64,000 bases of DNA, taken from contig NZ_JAHESC010000032.1 of the NCBI RefSeq assembly GCF_018598185.1, positions 25,923 through 89,922 of the forward strand, given 5' to 3'. The number at the start of each line of letters is the position of its first letter. Position 1 is the first letter of the stretch. Of this stretch, positions 31,501-38,140 are shown in pieces. The position numbers were made by a program, and so were the translations under genes. The notes under the pieces are model-generated. The model saw nothing but the letters and a program-made list of their open reading frames with translations. It did no database searches and was not told the origin of the DNA. The DNA is from Dawidia soli. Its GTDB lineage: Bacteria > Bacteroidota > Bacteroidia > Cytophagales > Cyclobacteriaceae.

Positions 31501-33288
31501 TATGTGAACTCTGCGATCCCGGCTGAAATGCGATTGATGATGATGTTACAAAAGAAGCTGAAATCACTTGACGCAAATACAACTTCCAACCAAAAGTCTA
31601 GCACAAAAATACTGGATGTTCCAGACTTTTTGAACAAATACGGCGACAGGGTGGTGACAGAATACCTTCGTGAGAACCAAGACGTAAACAGGCGGCTCAA
31701 CGACCCATTGTCTCTTTCAACAAGACAGCCAGAAGAGTATGTCGAGGACGCGGCGCATAAAGTTTCCGGCCGAGTGGCGGTGCTTTCCACCAAAATGCAG
31801 CACGACTTTTACACCGAAATTAGTACTCGGTACAACGAGTTGATTGAGTACCTGAAACAAGTTGACGAATATGACCTTGAAGTGGAGGCTATGGACTTGG
31901 CGACGGAGACGTTGAAAAGCAGCGTCATAAAAATGGGCAAAGGAGGCCGCAGTCAGTTCGGAGACGATTCCATTCTCGAGACTGTGATGGCAAACGTGCT
32001 CCGCAAACCTTTCACGGCTCCGGAATTGAAGAACCTGTTGACGGAATCACTAGATGCTCGCGATGCCATAGTGATCCAAACGCAGATCAAAGACGAATTT
32101 GAGACTTATTTGAGTAATGCGCTCAATCAAGAATTGGCGGAAAACAAGAAGAAGTATGAGCGACTTAGGGAAACGGATTTGAAGAAGGACGACCAAACGC
32201 TCGTCGACGCAGCTGTCAACGACGCGGTTAAAACGGCGCTCGGTGTCGTTGACCAAAATGACAAATTTACTTCGTTAGAGGCACTTGCTAAGGATCGCAT
32301 AACGGAGATATATCGCGCACGAAAGACCTATATGTTGAACCTCCTGAACTTCTTTCATATTGGACGTGAGCTGTATTACCCGATCGTGACTTTCGATGGC
32401 GCACAAGAATTAATTTATTCGGTGTTCCTTGGCTTCGTGATCGACGAAAAACGCAAAAACCCCTACGCACCGAGCGCGATACGACTTCGTTTTGCAATCA
32501 GCAATAGCAGCAAGTATATCGCCATGCCTGCGAGTTACACGAAAGATGTCACCGCCATTATCGGCGCCAGTATGTCATTGGATAAGACAGCAAATATAGA
32601 AACCGTCTTAAATAAATGGGAGGAAGCGATTAAAACGAGTGCCGCTGATCGAAAGGTGCGCTACATTATTACCGGCAACTTATTACAGGCGTACGGTTCA
32701 TTCAACGGAAAACTCGTCAGCTATACGACGGCTGATGGCAACATCAAAAAAGGCATACTGATGCCCGAAAGCTGGAATCCCAAGGAAGAGAAAAATCAAA
32801 AGGTGATCGTTCCTATCGCCCGATCGATCAACTTAATACGTGCGATTCCTATTGGCCGCCAACTTCTTACCAACGTCGGCGTTTCTTTCTTTCGCCAGGC
32901 AGACCGATACAAGATTATCGTCGCGGCAAGCCGCGCCAAGGGCGGAGATCTGTACCTGCATCCCGGAATCCTGAATTTGGTTGACGGCGGAAATTTTGAA
33001 AAGACGGGCAACTCGATGGCAGCAGCAGTATCCGTAAATCAAATTGATGAATTTGTGAGCATCCTTCAAAAAGATTTTAACGACACAGTCTCGCTGACAC
33101 CAGAGCAATTTGCCCTCATTCAAAAGGAACTACCGGCGAAGGCACCTCGCAAGACTGTTAACATGAACCTACCACCGCCGCGAGAGCGAGTGCCACCGCC
33201 GCCGCCATTGACACTGCCATCCCCACCAAGCGAATTGGAGTTGGAAGCAATAGCTCTCGAACTAGAGCTTGAGCTACTTGAATTATAA
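28594..33288 (+). CDS. DarB-like N6-methylase / strawberry notch helicase
   Basis: 1564 residues from ATG 28594 (an upstream TTG is less likely). The N-terminal DNA adenine methylase domain has 'FEPSAGNGLL' (SAM binding) and 'LTNPPFGE' (catalytic NPPF, near residue 179). It is joined to a strawberry notch-type superfamily 2 helicase: Walker A 'GDQTGIGKGR' (near 431), 'MILDEAHNA' (near 559), 'LFLSATFA' and 'QKRGRVNRTGQ' (near 954). This layout matches phage P1 DarB, an antirestriction protein carried in the virion. The C-terminus has a Pro-rich linker and an 'ELEAIALELELELLEL' tail; a similar 'LEAEALELELTLL' occurs near 337. It starts a plus-strand operon. Confidence 0.85.
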   Translation: MISVVDNQELFISRVAGDLAGHVKHTKLTLEKLALQFNIANKTAVKELTEAALIRAARQITVTSLEIATKYQKIVELYNAQPNLSHRTSHSVSLQQYSTPAPIAYLAGLYVNADEDISIFEPSAGNGLLTIAANPANVTVNEIDTVRLANLRREAYRQVLMQDGARPFIMLRNHFDAVLTNPPFGEIPKLKFDGFTIGALEHHMALIALQTMRDEGKAAIIIGGHNRFDKKGRLQQGPNRFFMNYLYSHYHVDDVVNINGRKLYARQGTGVRIRLILIAGRKGIPEGAAPLADVSRDQVIETFEALFERIIPHVRPRNQVKMKRVVELEAEALELELTLLDANEELGMPYNPASDACVVLDTVIPDSMGYEAHTAVYRLKEEVGGDIDEYVRGKLGYDTKYELCQALSAEQIDAVALAVHNIEQGGGMIIGDQTGIGKGRIASAVIRYGVLRGKRPVFLTEKANLFSDIYRDLAAIGSAHLVPFIVNNRESKTDIKDEDGQIIFQAPPTSEQERIFREKLLPANYDFILATYSQFNSPEKKPIKPGFLQSVAKDTVMILDEAHNASGASNVGSLLQSVISKAAGVLFLSATFAKRPDNMPIYAMKTAIQEASMTRDELVEAINHGGVALQEVLSSQLVAEGQMLRRERSFEGVEVNYITLYDKEQEHKAIADNITSILRDIIDFQRHYINPEVERLDHILAPEGKQSTLTEGTSQAGVDNQPFVSKVFNVINQMLFSIKAGSVADRAIARLKEGKKPVIAFASTMGSFVEQMETDHGQPVSDGDTLDADFAEVLQRGLDGVLRYTETDAAGDREHKVFDITEFSSQAQAEYHRIRKHIKSVSTGITISPIDVVIAKIEEAGYSVAEVTGRKFTLQLNKKGSKALVLARKKINTNDAFRQFNNNEVDVLMINQSGSTGASAHAIVTNKVPKEQVKQRVMIVLQAELDINTEVQKRGRVNRTGQIIKPIYDYVNSAIPAEMRLMMMLQKKLKSLDANTTSNQKSSTKILDVPDFLNKYGDRVVTEYLRENQDVNRRLNDPLSLSTRQPEEYVEDAAHKVSGRVAVLSTKMQHDFYTEISTRYNELIEYLKQVDEYDLEVEAMDLATETLKSSVIKMGKGGRSQFGDDSILETVMANVLRKPFTAPELKNLLTESLDARDAIVIQTQIKDEFETYLSNALNQELAENKKKYERLRETDLKKDDQTLVDAAVNDAVKTALGVVDQNDKFTSLEALAKDRITEIYRARKTYMLNLLNFFHIGRELYYPIVTFDGAQELIYSVFLGFVIDEKRKNPYAPSAIRLRFAISNSSKYIAMPASYTKDVTAIIGASMSLDKTANIETVLNKWEEAIKTSAADRKVRYIITGNLLQAYGSFNGKLVSYTTADGNIKKGILMPESWNPKEEKNQKVIVPIARSINLIRAIPIGRQLLTNVGVSFFRQADRYKIIVAASRAKGGDLYLHPGILNLVDGGNFEKTGNSMAAAVSVNQIDEFVSILQKDFNDTVSLTPEQFALIQKELPAKAPRKTVNMNLPPPRERVPPPPPLTLPSPPSELELEAIALELELELLEL

Positions 33289-33317
33289 AACGATCAATAT
33301 AATCATACGCACAAAAT

Positions 33318-34916
33318 ATGAGCAAACGACCAAATAGTGGATATATCGCCCTTTTGAACGAACAGGGTTACGCACGCTTCGCGTCAGAGTATGACGTGCA
33401 AAGCTTGCCACAAACATTTCGAAAGAGCCACGACTTTGTCGTAAAAACTACGAATAACTTTTCCGACTGGAGCTTGTACCATAAAAGCGAACCTATCAGG
33501 AGAACAATCGACTTGTATCTGGCAAAGCTCGCCGAGCATTTGAAAGAGAAAGCACCACCGAAAACCGAAAATTTGCCAGTCAAATCTGACCGTGCGCGGC
33601 GTGCTGTTAAAAAACACAGGCCCGACAAACAGAACAAAACTAAGAGGTCACATAGTCAGCGCGACACAAAACGAGTTGAACAAATTCGTGACGAAGTAAA
33701 GTTTATTCGACGTTTCGTGGCGCTGCACAATAAAAGAAAATTACCTAGTGCAATTCTGAGCCTTGTTAAGTCGCTGCAGAGGGCAATTGCTCAACGAATT
33801 ATCAGAAAAACGTCACCGTTTCGCGAAGAAATTCAAATGATCCAGGACAAGCTAGTCGACGCGTACAATGAGGCGAAAGGCGACACTCTAGATATTAAAA
33901 TTAGTGATAAAGATTTGCCTCGTCTTGTATCAATAGCAGGCGGCGAACAAGTTTATCCGTCCATACAGATCATTAAACGCTATATAGGCATGCAGGGCAA
34001 GGAGCTTCCAGATAACGTCCTCGGTTCATTCCTAAAACAAATTGAGAATGCAATAAAAAGCCAAAAAGTGGCAAACGAAGACCCGTATTATGATAACGTA
34101 AAGGCTATCCAAAATTCGGTGAAGAAGCTGCGGGGTGGCAACAAATTAAAGATTGCGAAGGTTGCACTAAACGGCCTTGAGGGAATCGTGAACAGTTGTG
34201 GCTGCATCAAATCGTCGGCGAGGAAAAATGATCAACATGAAAAAGCAATAGATGACTACAACTCAGGTGTCTCCAGGTACTTACCTGGCAAGAGAGCTAA
34301 AGTTTACGACAAAGGGCTGAACGGGGTAATAAGCGCCCGAGAAATGGCTGAGCGTGAATTTGATGTTTTGAACTTCACTCATCCGTGGCTCTCGTTGTTT
34401 GGTAAGCCAGAGAAAAACTTCTCCATGATGTTTCATGGCGAACCGCACGCCGGTAAGAGCATTCTGCTCTTGAAGTTTGCTGAATATCTCGCTAACCACT
34501 TCGGAAATGTCCTTTACGTTTCTAGCGAGGAACATGATTCGAAAACTCTTTCAAAGAAGCTCGATGTATTGATGCCTGTCAAGCCTGAACGGCTCGGCTT
34601 TTGGGGTAACATCGACGAGCCTGACTTGTCGCTTTTCGACTTTGTCATTATCGATTCTGTCAATGACCTGGGATTAAAGATCAGCGACTTCAAACGAATG
34701 ATCAAAGAATACCCGGGCACCGGCTTTATCCTGGTTCTCCAGCACACGAAAGCTGGCGACTATCGGGGCGGAAAGGATTGGGAACACTTAGTACAGATTG
34801 GTGCCGAGGTCACAAAAGGCGTTGTCACGGTCTACCGAAATCGGTATGGTGTTTTCGGCTCTTTCAACTTCTGGCAGTATTTTCGGACGACGCCTGCACA
34901 ATTCCAAGAAACATAA
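33318..34916 (+). CDS. RecA/RadA-like ATPase with duplicated helical domain
   Basis: 532 residues. A basic Lys/Arg-rich part (about 90-115) is followed by two tandem copies of a roughly 65-residue helical domain (about 118-187 and 205-275), recognisable from paired segments such as 'VKSLQRAIAQRIIRKTSPF' and 'LKQIENAIKSQKVANEDPY'. The C-terminal ATPase has Walker A 'GEPHAGKS' (near 373), Walker B 'FVIIDS' (near 444) and the RadA/RecA-like 'QHTKAGDYRGGKDWEH'. I infer DNA handling or packaging, coupled to the upstream methylase-helicase, from which it is separated by 29 bases. It is not FtsK/HerA-like. Confidence 0.7.
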   Translation: MSKRPNSGYIALLNEQGYARFASEYDVQSLPQTFRKSHDFVVKTTNNFSDWSLYHKSEPIRRTIDLYLAKLAEHLKEKAPPKTENLPVKSDRARRAVKKHRPDKQNKTKRSHSQRDTKRVEQIRDEVKFIRRFVALHNKRKLPSAILSLVKSLQRAIAQRIIRKTSPFREEIQMIQDKLVDAYNEAKGDTLDIKISDKDLPRLVSIAGGEQVYPSIQIIKRYIGMQGKELPDNVLGSFLKQIENAIKSQKVANEDPYYDNVKAIQNSVKKLRGGNKLKIAKVALNGLEGIVNSCGCIKSSARKNDQHEKAIDDYNSGVSRYLPGKRAKVYDKGLNGVISAREMAEREFDVLNFTHPWLSLFGKPEKNFSMMFHGEPHAGKSILLLKFAEYLANHFGNVLYVSSEEHDSKTLSKKLDVLMPVKPERLGFWGNIDEPDLSLFDFVIIDSVNDLGLKISDFKRMIKEYPGTGFILVLQHTKAGDYRGGKDWEHLVQIGAEVTKGVVTVYRNRYGVFGSFNFWQYFRTTPAQFQET

Positions 34917-34934
34917 ACTAAAACAAACATATAT

Positions 34935-35381
34935 ATGTCAAACTTCATCGGAAAAATTTTGGGAAGAGGCGCTAAGGAAACGATCGAAGCCATCGGCAAT
35001 ACCATTGACAAGATCGACAAGTCCGACGAGAAGCTTTCGCTGCAACTGAGGTATAAAGAATTAATCCTTGAAATGGAAGGGGCATACCTTGCTTACGAAG
35101 GAAAACTTCTGGAAAGTCAATCAAAAATCGTCGAGTCGGAAACAAAGGGCGAGAGCTGGCTTCAACGAAACTGGCGCCCCAGCCTCATGGTGATGTGCAT
35201 GTTTATAGTCTTCAATAACTATGTGCTCGTTCCTTATTTTGGGATGCCTACAACCGTGCTTGACGATCACATCTGGTTGCTTATTGAGATGGGCGTTACG
35301 GGTTATGTCGCGGGGAGATCCTTGGAAAAAATCACCGATAAGCTTGCTCCGGTATTAGCAACCACGAAAAAGAAAGTATAG
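34935..35381 (+). CDS. GTA-type holin (GTA_holin_3TM family)
   Basis: 148 residues. An N-terminal amphipathic/coiled part is followed by 'SWLQRNWRPSLMVMCMFI', a membrane helix, then 'LIEMGVTGYVAGRSLEKI', the pattern of the holin family described for gene transfer agents and phages. Holins make pores in the inner membrane so that the muramidase can reach the wall. It follows the RecA-like gene by 18 bases. The muramidase itself is 24 kb away on the other strand, so the lysis genes are split. Confidence 0.8.
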   Translation: MSNFIGKILGRGAKETIEAIGNTIDKIDKSDEKLSLQLRYKELILEMEGAYLAYEGKLLESQSKIVESETKGESWLQRNWRPSLMVMCMFIVFNNYVLVPYFGMPTTVLDDHIWLLIEMGVTGYVAGRSLEKITDKLAPVLATTKKKV

Positions 35382-35402
35382 GTATCGTGAGGGTGCAGTA
35401 TT

Positions 35403-35591
35403 ATGGAAGAAGGCAAAAAACTTTCACTAAGTTTCTTTAAAGACTTCCTGAAAAAGAGGGGGAGAAACTTCACGGACGAGCAAATTAGCCAAATTCGGGA
35501 ATCACTTTATATTCTCGCAGAATTAGACTATCTTATAACCGTAAACAAAGATGGGAATCTACCCAGACAAAGGCTTGAATTTCCCCCTTAA
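35403..35591 (+). CDS. Small protein preceding the recombinase
   Basis: 62 residues, one helical domain with 'SQIRESLYILAELDYLI'. Small proteins of this kind often sit directly before serine recombinases in Bacteroidota mobile elements, and a role in recombination or its regulation is possible but not shown. It lies 15 bases before the recombinase start and 22 after the holin, so it is likely co-transcribed. Confidence 0.5.
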   Translation: MEEGKKLSLSFFKDFLKKRGRNFTDEQISQIRESLYILAELDYLITVNKDGNLPRQRLEFPP

Positions 35592-35606
35592 AAGTCAGAA
35601 AATTGT

Positions 35607-37175
35607 ATGAGCAAAAAAGTTGTTATTTATCCCCGCGTTTCAACGGACGAACAACGTAAATCGGGCTATTCCATTCCTCACCAGGAAGCTGTGTTGAACA
35701 AGAGTTGCGAGATAAGAGGGTGGACAGTTGATCGAACGTTTATCGAGGATCACTCCGCCAAAAATTTCAATCGACCGTCCTATAAAGAGCTGTTTAAATA
35801 TTGCAAAGCCAACAAGCATTCAATTGACTATGTATTGGTCACAAAGTGGGATCGATTCTCCAGGAACGTTGGCCATGCTTTAGCAGAAATTGAAAAATTT
35901 GCAGCTATCGGGATAGAAGTAAATGCCGTCGAAGAGTGGATAGACTTCTCCATTCCGCAAAACTACCTATTACTGGCTGTATATCTGGCTATGCCAGAAG
36001 TGGACAATAAGGTACGGGCACAGAATGTCGTAAATGGGATAAGAGGAAGTTGGAAAAGCGGACGTTGGATCGGCATTGCTCCGGTAGGGTATAAGAATGG
36101 ACGAGATTTGGAGAATAAGCCGATCCTGATGGTGAACGAGAGCGAAGCCGCGCTTGTGCGTGAAGCATTCGAGCGGTTTTCGACAGGCTTATTTGAACAA
36201 CAGGAACTTCGGAAGTTGATGTGGAAGAAAGGACTTCAGCTTAGCAGATCAAGGTTTCCTGCGATGCTCAAGAATTCTGTCTATTGCGGACGGGTATATG
36301 TGCCAGCATATAAGTCTGAGCCGGAGCAAATTGTGCGAGGTGTCCATCAAGCCATCGTGCCGGAGGAGCTTTTTGATAAAGTTCAAAATGTGTTGGCACC
36401 AGCGGCCAAAGTATCAAAGCGACGTTACGAAGCAATGGAGGATGCAACCCCTTTGCGTGGCCTTTTCTATTGTCCTGAATGTGGTGGCACCCTGACAAGT
36501 TCCGCATCGAAAGGGCGCACAGCTTACTACTGGTATTACCACTGCCAGGGCAAATGCAACTTTCGGCTGTCAGCCATCAAAACCCACGATATAGTGTCGG
36601 ACTACTTTGACTCTCTGCGAATAGATGATGATATAGCCGATCTTTTTCTGAAAGTAAAAGAAAACTATTATCAAAACCAGGACAACGTCCGTTCTCAAAA
36701 CATCAAACTATTTACGGAAAAGCTGAAAGCAGCGGAAGAACAACTTGTAAGGTTGGAGCACAAATTCGTCAATGATCTGGTCGACAAGGAAAGCTACAAC
36801 CTATTACGACCGCGGTATTTGGCTGAAGTCAGAGTACTTAGAATCGATTTGAAAGCTCTGACAGACGCGGCGAGCGACGCTATGACGTACATTAGATCAA
36901 CCGTTGATATAGTCCAAAATTTGCGCAAATTCTACGAAGAGGCGACTACGCCGCTCAAGCAAAAACTCGTTGGTTCGCTGTGCGGAAAGAAATTTACCAT
37001 TCAAAATTCTCACTATCGAACCGCTCAGGAAAGCGCAATAATCGCGGTTCTGAAAGGATTTAAACAGTTTATAAAAGAAAATGGGTGCTCATCTGAGCAC
37101 CCATTCCTGTTAAGTAGTCCGTACGGGAATCGAACCCGTGTTACCAGAATGAAAATCTGGTGTCCTAACCCCTAG
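35607..37175 (+). CDS. Large serine recombinase (site-specific integrase)
   Basis: 522 residues. The catalytic domain has Ser12 in 'IYPRVSTDEQ' and the conserved 'DRFSRN' segment. The recombinase domain follows, then a zinc ribbon with 'FYCPECGGTL' and 'HCQGKC', and a coiled coil near 370-410. Such enzymes insert elements into a defined site without host factors. The frame has no stop of its own: it runs through the tRNA-Glu terminator and into the tRNA gene, ending in the antisense of the anticodon stem and D-loop region. The true C-terminus is thus formed by target DNA. The attachment core should lie in the tRNA 3' half. Confidence 0.93.
   Translation: MSKKVVIYPRVSTDEQRKSGYSIPHQEAVLNKSCEIRGWTVDRTFIEDHSAKNFNRPSYKELFKYCKANKHSIDYVLVTKWDRFSRNVGHALAEIEKFAAIGIEVNAVEEWIDFSIPQNYLLLAVYLAMPEVDNKVRAQNVVNGIRGSWKSGRWIGIAPVGYKNGRDLENKPILMVNESEAALVREAFERFSTGLFEQQELRKLMWKKGLQLSRSRFPAMLKNSVYCGRVYVPAYKSEPEQIVRGVHQAIVPEELFDKVQNVLAPAAKVSKRRYEAMEDATPLRGLFYCPECGGTLTSSASKGRTAYYWYYHCQGKCNFRLSAIKTHDIVSDYFDSLRIDDDIADLFLKVKENYYQNQDNVRSQNIKLFTEKLKAAEEQLVRLEHKFVNDLVDKESYNLLRPRYLAEVRVLRIDLKALTDAASDAMTYIRSTVDIVQNLRKFYEEATTPLKQKLVGSLCGKKFTIQNSHYRTAQESAIIAVLKGFKQFIKENGCSSEHPFLLSSPYGNRTRVTRMKIWCPNP
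37081..37104 (-). terminator. Terminator of tRNA-Glu, inside the recombinase frame
   Basis: ATGGGTGCTC pairs exactly with GAGCACCCAT around a 4-base loop; on the minus strand it is followed by TTTTCTTTTA. It lies 10 bases beyond the tRNA 3' end and is translated as part of the recombinase. It is therefore part of the inserted element or of the original site. Confidence 0.75.
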
Positions 37176-37186
37176 ACGAACGGACC
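37115..37186 (-). tRNA. tRNA-Glu (TTC)
   Basis: A 72-base cloverleaf on the minus strand: acceptor GGTCCGT paired with ACGGACT (G-U first pair), anticodon loop 'TTTTCAT' with TTC, T-loop 'GGTTCGATTCC'. No CCA is encoded. This gene is the insertion target of the element; the element occupies its 3' side. Confidence 0.92.
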
Positions 37187-37247
37187 TTGTTCGTTTTTGC
37201 TACCTTGGCTCGTAAACTCAGTTTGAGTGTGAGCGCGAGAGTGAAGA

Positions 37248-37297
37248 AAAAACAGAGTGACTGTGTTCGCATTCGCTCTCACACTCACTCTGTTTTT
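37248..37297. terminator. Bidirectional terminator between the tRNAs
   Basis: AAAAACAGAGTGA (37248-37260) pairs exactly with TCACTCTGTTTTT (37285-37297), with a 24-base loop, so A- and T-runs flank the stem. It would separate the tRNA-Met transcript from tRNA-Glu. Confidence 0.65.
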
Positions 37298-37298
37298 G

Positions 37299-37372
37299 TA
37301 GCGCGGGGGGGAGTTGAACCCCCGACCTTTGGGTTATGAATCCAACGCTCTAACCACCTGAGCTACCGCGCC
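37299..37372 (-). tRNA. tRNA-Met (CAT)
   Basis: A 74-base cloverleaf on the minus strand: acceptor GGCGCGG with CCGCGCT, anticodon loop 'TTCATAA' with CAT, T-loop 'GGTTCAACTCC'. It looks like the elongator tRNA-Met; a modified tRNA-Ile with CAT cannot be excluded. The acceptor is closed by a G-U pair, as in the neighbouring tRNA-Glu. Confidence 0.9.
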
Positions 37373-37626
37373 CTACTTTCCCCTTCCAATTCAGACTTGC
37401 GTCTGTCCCGTTTTTGGGAGCGCAAACATACGAAGTCGGGAACAATATCCAATGATTTCTGCGAATTTGTTTCAAAAAAGAGGAAATCGTTGGGTCCGCC
37501 ATTTGCCCCCTTGCAGTAGCGGCTTCCACGCTTGGCGTGCAGGGCGACGCGACTTAAGTGCCGCTTTACCGTTAGGTAAGGGCGAAGTATCCCCCACTTT
37601 ACTCCCACCCAAAACGATGGCCCGCG

Positions 37627-38058
37627 TTACAACGGCCGGTTGTTGTAATCCGTAAAATCCGGCACCCCGCGGGTGTAACCGTCCAGGAATATCGGGGATG
37701 AAAACAGCAGGTCGGCGGTGGCGCGGTTACAGGCCATGGGGATGTTCCAGACGACGGCCAGGCGGAGCAGGGCTTTGATGTCGGGGTCGTGGGGCAGCGG
37801 GGCCAGGGGGTCCCAGAAAAAGATCAGGGCGTCGATGCGGCCTTCGGCGATCAGCGCGCCGATCTGCTGGTCGCCGCCCAGGGGGCCGCTTTGTAAGCGG
37901 TGTACGGGCATGCCGATGGCTTCTGCCAGCAGGCGGCCGGTGGTGCCGGTGGCAAAGACCTCGCAGGCCAGCATGCTGTCGCGGTGCGACTTCGACCATT
38001 CAATTAATTCTTTCTTCTTATTGTCGTGAGCCACAAGGGCTATGTGTTTTTTGGTCAT
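37627..38058 (-). CDS. mgsA: Methylglyoxal synthase
   Basis: 143 residues from ATG 38058. It converts dihydroxyacetone phosphate to methylglyoxal and phosphate, a bypass of lower glycolysis when sugar phosphates build up. Visible family motifs are 'IALVAHDNKKKEL', 'ATGTTGRLL', the phosphate-binding 'SGPLGGDQQIGALI' and 'FFWDPLAPLPHDPDIKALLR' with the catalytic Asp and His region. An in-frame TTG at 38070 is a less likely start. It is the first host gene on the minus strand beyond the tRNAs, divergent from tex. Confidence 0.93.
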   Translation of the reverse strand: MTKKHIALVAHDNKKKELIEWSKSHRDSMLACEVFATGTTGRLLAEAIGMPVHRLQSGPLGGDQQIGALIAEGRIDALIFFWDPLAPLPHDPDIKALLRLAVVWNIPMACNRATADLLFSSPIFLDGYTRGVPDFTDYNNRPL

Positions 38059-38089
38059 GGCGAAAGTCAAATCCGGCTAAAAATACACA

Positions 38090-38119
38090 TTGCAGGTTAC
38101 ATTCCTTCTTCTATTTTTG
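38090..38119 (+). promoter_or_regulatory. Bacteroidota-type promoter of tex
   Basis: TTG at 38090-38092, 19 bases, TATTTTTG at 38112-38119: an exact -33/-7 match. The predicted start of transcription is about 14 bases before the ATG at 38141. The -7 octamer is identical to that of pfkA. Confidence 0.6.
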
Positions 38120-38140
38120 CCAGCCTGTTTTTGAAACGCT

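Larger units (their letters stand above)
1..37114. mobile_element. Integrated tRNA-Glu element, right part (left end outside window)
   Basis: The stretch ends exactly at the 3' end of a tRNA-Glu gene, has a large serine recombinase as its last gene, and carries phage-type lysis genes, a DarB-like methylase-helicase, DNA repair genes, a defence-like OLD/CHAT group, pseudogenes and a MITE-like repeat. The host side of the tRNA is core metabolism of visibly higher GC. I found no second copy of the tRNA-Glu 3' end in 1-37114, so the left attachment site should lie upstream of the window and the element is longer than 37 kb. No relaxase, VirB4, TraG-type or tail genes are seen in this part. Confidence 0.75.

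Noticed and set aside
1..37114. Conjugative element (ICE)
   Set aside because: RteC-like and DarB-like genes hint at it, but no relaxase, coupling protein or type IV secretion gene is seen.
37363..37655. Small frames between tRNA-Met and mgsA
   Set aside because: Different strands, no domain, partly inside the tRNA; the 250 bases appear non-coding.
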